This document shows, piece after piece, positions 61,613-64,000 of a stretch of 64,000 nucleotides of DNA. The notes beneath the pieces were generated by a model. It was not told the origin of the DNA and made no database searches. It worked only from the letters and a program-made list of their open reading frames with translations. The position numbers and the translations under genes are program-made. Source of the DNA: Phycisphaerae bacterium (GTDB lineage: Bacteria > Planctomycetota > Phycisphaerae > UBA1845); contig JAJDDY010000027.1 in the NCBI GenBank assembly GCA_029260075.1, forward strand, positions 1 to 64,000, in the 5' to 3' direction. Positions within the stretch are counted from its first letter, which is position 1. Every line of letters begins with the position of its first letter.

Positions 61613-62056
61613 ATGCAGAAGAAGTATATCGTTCGATTGAGTAAAGAGGAGCGTGGGATCCTAAGAGCGGTGGTCAAGAAGCTCAAAGGGACCAGCCAGA
61701 AAGTTCGGCGTGCTCAGATCCTGCTCAAGGCTGATGCCAACGGACCAGGCTGGTCCGACAAGAAAATTGCTGATGCGTTCTCTTGCCGAACCAAGACGGT
61801 GGAGAACGTTCGTCAGCGTTTGGTTGAGCGTGGGTTCGAAGAGACGCTCGATGGACGGAAACGGGCAACCCCGCCAACGGAGAAACTTCTGGATGGCGAG
61901 CAGGAAGCCAAGATCATCGCCACACGACTTGGCCCGTCGCCGAAGGGCTACGCGAATTGGACCTTACGACTCTTGGCGCGCAAGGTTGTGGAGTTGGAAA
62001 TCGCCGATACGGTCAGCTACGAAACCGTTCGACGCACGCTTAAAAAAACGGCATGA
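61613..62056 (+). CDS. IS630 transposase, N-terminal frame
   Basis: A 147-residue protein with the winged helix-turn-helix DNA-binding parts of IS630 transposases: LKGTSQKVRRAQILLKADA, then DKKIADAFSCRTKTVENVRQ, then the second HTH region ending YETVRRTLKK. A perfect AAGGAGG lies 6 bases before the ATG. It ends in TGA that overlaps the ATG of the next frame. An A7 run at 62042-62048 just before the end allows a -1 slip into the second frame, giving the full enzyme. Confidence 0.88.
   Translation: MQKKYIVRLSKEERGILRAVVKKLKGTSQKVRRAQILLKADANGPGWSDKKIADAFSCRTKTVENVRQRLVERGFEETLDGRKRATPPTEKLLDGEQEAKIIATRLGPSPKGYANWTLRLLARKVVELEIADTVSYETVRRTLKKTA
62042..62048 (+). other. Probable frameshift (slippage) site of IS630
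   Basis: A run of seven A immediately before the overlap of the two transposase frames. Slipping back one base here yields LKKNGMTNRKIEYW, which joins the two halves without loss, as in single-frame IS630 transposases. Whether slippage is ribosomal or transcriptional is not shown. Confidence 0.55.
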
Positions 62057-62748
62057 CCAACCGCAAGATTGAGTACTGGGTTATTCCGCCGGAATCCGAT
62101 GCGGAGTTTGCGGCGAGCATGGAAGAGGTGCTTGAAACGTATGAAAAGCCTTACAATCCAGCGATTCCAGTGCTTTGCATGGACGAACAGCCGGTTCAGT
62201 TGGTCAAGGAAACAAGGGCTCCGATCGAGCCAACACTTCATCACGGTAAGCGAGTGGACTACGAGTACGAGCGTGCTGGAACAGCCAACATCTTTATGTT
62301 CACGGAACCTCTGGCGGGCTGGCGAGAGGTTGCCGTACGGGAGCGAAAGACCAAGATCGATTGGGCCATCGAAATGGCCCGCCTGCTTGAAGGCCGGTTT
62401 GCCGGTACCGAAAAAGTGATCCTTGTTTGTGACAACCTCAACACGCACACGAAGGGCGCGTTCTACGAGGCCTTCGAGCCCGAGCGGGCAAGGCGGTTGG
62501 TGCAACACATAGAGTTTTGCTACACGCCGAAGCACGGCAGTTGGCTGAACATCGCAGAGAATGAACTGAGTTCGGTAACGCGTCAGTGTGTAGCCGGGCG
62601 GCGAATCGGCGACATCAAAACGCTTCGCGATGAAACGGCTGCCTGGTCAACAGATGTGAACGCATCGCAACGAGGCGTTGATTGGCAAATGAAAATCGAA
62701 GACGCACGATGCAAACTGAAGACCGTGTACCCTAAAATTAAGCTGTGA
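62053..62748 (+). CDS. IS630 transposase, catalytic (DDE) frame
   Basis: A 231-residue catalytic part. The DDE triad is visible: Asp in VLCMDEQP, Asp in VCDNLNTH and Glu in WLNIAENELS. The family also shows TPKHGSWLN before the Glu, typical of IS630. Translation may start at the ATG overlapping the first frame or, more likely for activity, through the slip at 62042-62048. Confidence 0.88.
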   Translation: MTNRKIEYWVIPPESDAEFAASMEEVLETYEKPYNPAIPVLCMDEQPVQLVKETRAPIEPTLHHGKRVDYEYERAGTANIFMFTEPLAGWREVAVRERKTKIDWAIEMARLLEGRFAGTEKVILVCDNLNTHTKGAFYEAFEPERARRLVQHIEFCYTPKHGSWLNIAENELSSVTRQCVAGRRIGDIKTLRDETAAWSTDVNASQRGVDWQMKIEDARCKLKTVYPKIKL

Positions 62749-62943
62749 CAAAGCACTAGGAGCATGTTCGTCACTCGCGCGAAAACCGTCGGTACGTGAA
62801 GAGCCCGCGACGGGGACGCCAAGCAGCGGTACTGAAGCGCAGGCTCTCGATACAACAGCAGGAACAGCTCAACTCAAATGCGTGGCGGGCGTCCGGAGTC
62901 CGGGCGACGCTGTGTTGTCGCCGAAATGAAAGGGAGAAGACGT

Positions 62944-63825
62944 ATGAGATTCTCATTATGTGTCGTAGCTGCCGCATCGCTGGCCAGCCCGCTGGCGGCG
63001 GAAACATTGGTCGATCAGCTTTGGATTGTTGACGACTTTGCGTATGAACAGGGGGTCATAGTGAGCGCGATTGGTGGCAGGCTTGCCGGTGCAGACTACG
63101 ACTCACAGGTGGTCGATGACTTTACGGTGCCGGACCCTGGCTATACCATCACCGACGTCTGGTTCGACTACTTGTGTTTCTTGGGTGGTGAGGCACCTCC
63201 GGCATCGCTGATCGAAGTGTTTCCCGACATCGGTGGTCGTCCCGGTGAGATTGCCGTGGCCCATGCGTTCGCCCAGACCACTTCGGAAGGGTGGACACCC
63301 ACGATCCCTGGTCTCAAGGGCGAGCGCCATCATGCCTCTGATCTCAACGTTAGACTACCCGCCGGCCACTATTGGATCAGCATGCAGCCAATTACCCTTG
63401 CGGTCTTCCAGGGTGGACACGCGAACGGTGACATCTACTACCCCTTACAGGACACCAGCGTCGCGCCAGTGTTTCAGACGTTCTTCCGGGAACCGGGCAT
63501 CGATCCGGACGTGAACCACGACGGCGCTCTGGGCTTTGGCCCGTTACTGGACGCCCGTAGAGTACCCGATTTCATTAGTACGCAAGAGGAAGGACTGGAC
63601 GCAGGCGATACGTCCTTCCGCGTTGACGGCGTCGTATCACCGCCTCTCTTAGGCGACTGCGACGGAGACGGCGATGTGGATCGGGTTGACTATGGCGGAT
63701 TGTACTCGTGCTTGCTCGGCCCCGGCGCCGAGGTAGCCACCGGATGCGAGTGCTTCGATCTGGACATCAACGGCGACATCGACGTGCACGATTTCGCGGC
63801 GCTGCAAATATCGTTTTCGAACTGA
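62944..63825 (+). CDS. Exported protein with C-terminal dockerin-like EF-hand repeats
   Basis: A 293-residue protein with a signal peptide (cleavage near PLAAET). The middle (about 20-230) is a beta-rich domain of unknown kind. The last 55 residues hold two dockerin/EF-hand-like loops, DCDGDGDVDRVDYGGLYSC and FDLDINGDIDVHDFAALQ, separated by a Cys-containing link. Such repeats are abundant in planctomycete exported proteins and may bind calcium and cell-surface partners. Start at 62944 has GGGAG 7 bases upstream. The downstream 175 bases to the window end hold nothing recognised. Confidence 0.75.
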   Translation: MRFSLCVVAAASLASPLAAETLVDQLWIVDDFAYEQGVIVSAIGGRLAGADYDSQVVDDFTVPDPGYTITDVWFDYLCFLGGEAPPASLIEVFPDIGGRPGEIAVAHAFAQTTSEGWTPTIPGLKGERHHASDLNVRLPAGHYWISMQPITLAVFQGGHANGDIYYPLQDTSVAPVFQTFFREPGIDPDVNHDGALGFGPLLDARRVPDFISTQEEGLDAGDTSFRVDGVVSPPLLGDCDGDGDVDRVDYGGLYSCLLGPGAEVATGCECFDLDINGDIDVHDFAALQISFSN

Positions 63826-64000
63826 TACGGATTCTGCGAACGAGTCGAGCCAAAGTTGTCGGTAAGATTGGCCACTGAGCCCGTCGCGGCAGCCCCGCGG
63901 CCGCGCCATCCTACTATGTCGACTCGATGATACAGTAGCAACAGGGCTCACGCTTGCCATTGGCGGAGGGAGGGCATAGAACTTCCCGGACTGGAATACG

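Larger units (their letters stand above)
61536..62756 (+). mobile_element. IS630-family insertion sequence, complete
   Basis: A 1221-bp element flanked by TA on both sides (61534-61535 and 62757-62758), the target duplication of IS630/Tc1/mariner elements. The left terminal repeat is GTGCTTTGTCACAGCT, then AAGAATTAGGGT. The right one, read inward, is GTGCTTTGTCACAGCT, then TAATTTTAGGGT. The two share the first 16 bases exactly. It holds two overlapping transposase frames and looks intact, so it may be active. Confidence 0.92.

Noticed and set aside
1-64000. tRNA, rRNA or 4.5S RNA genes
   Set aside because: Spacers were read on both strands for cloverleaf or SRP RNA patterns and none was convincing; a covariance search would be decisive.

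Overview
The window looks like a chromosome segment of a planctomycete (phylum Planctomycetota; class not resolved). The signs are secreted proteins ending in dockerin/EF-hand-like calcium repeats (8460-11552 and 62944-63825), a DUF3352-like secreted protein, a MoxR-DUF58-BatA-VWA cluster with very large PQQ-like and coiled-coil exported proteins, and wide spacers packed with repeated palindromic elements. Base composition is fairly high in G+C. This assignment rests on gene style, not on a phylogeny.

Layout. 1-8.2 kb: an SMR-like transporter, an octaheme cytochrome with a small membrane protein, a pterin carbinolamine dehydratase, a broken IS4-type transposase, a DEAD-box helicase and a VOC protein, all separated by repeats. 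8.4-12.5 kb: a 1030-residue Cys-rich secreted protein and a small exported protein. 12.9-24.1 kb: housekeeping DNA/RNA genes (gyrA, an RNase D homologue, mfd with an overlapping PpiC-type lipoprotein) plus a DUF3352-like exported protein. 24.7-31 kb: a papain-like cysteine peptidase, a GT2 glycosyltransferase, an exported helical protein, a TPR protein and a UbiA-family prenyltransferase.

31.1-55.5 kb is the most distinctive part: thirteen genes on the minus strand, many overlapping or nearly touching. In order of transcription they are a giant PQQ-like exported protein, a prenyltransferase/squalene-cyclase-repeat protein, MoxR AAA+ ATPase, DUF58, a BatA-like VWA membrane protein, a second VWA/GATase-like membrane protein, a DUF4175-like membrane protein, a secreted coiled-coil protein, a small exported protein, an NPCBM-domain protein, and three HtrA-type PDZ proteins. 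Only the first HtrA-type protein keeps the Ser-His-Asp triad; the other two have lost all three catalytic residues. This reads as an envelope-associated chaperone/VWA/protease system whose function is not known.

55.8-64 kb: ffh, an exported M16 peptidase homologue without its zinc motif, a PilZ protein, the rplM-rpsI ribosomal operon with a clear terminator, a complete TA-flanked IS630-type element with two transposase frames, and a dockerin-type exported protein.

The second theme is repeats. At least four families of short elements (called A, B, C and D here) fill the spacers. A, C and D share termini of the form GTGCNNNGTCAC with each other and with the terminal repeats of the resident IS630 element, and several are flanked by TA. 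Elements sit edge to edge, and three genes end in a TAG stop codon formed exactly at an element edge. No tRNA, rRNA or CRISPR array was recognised.
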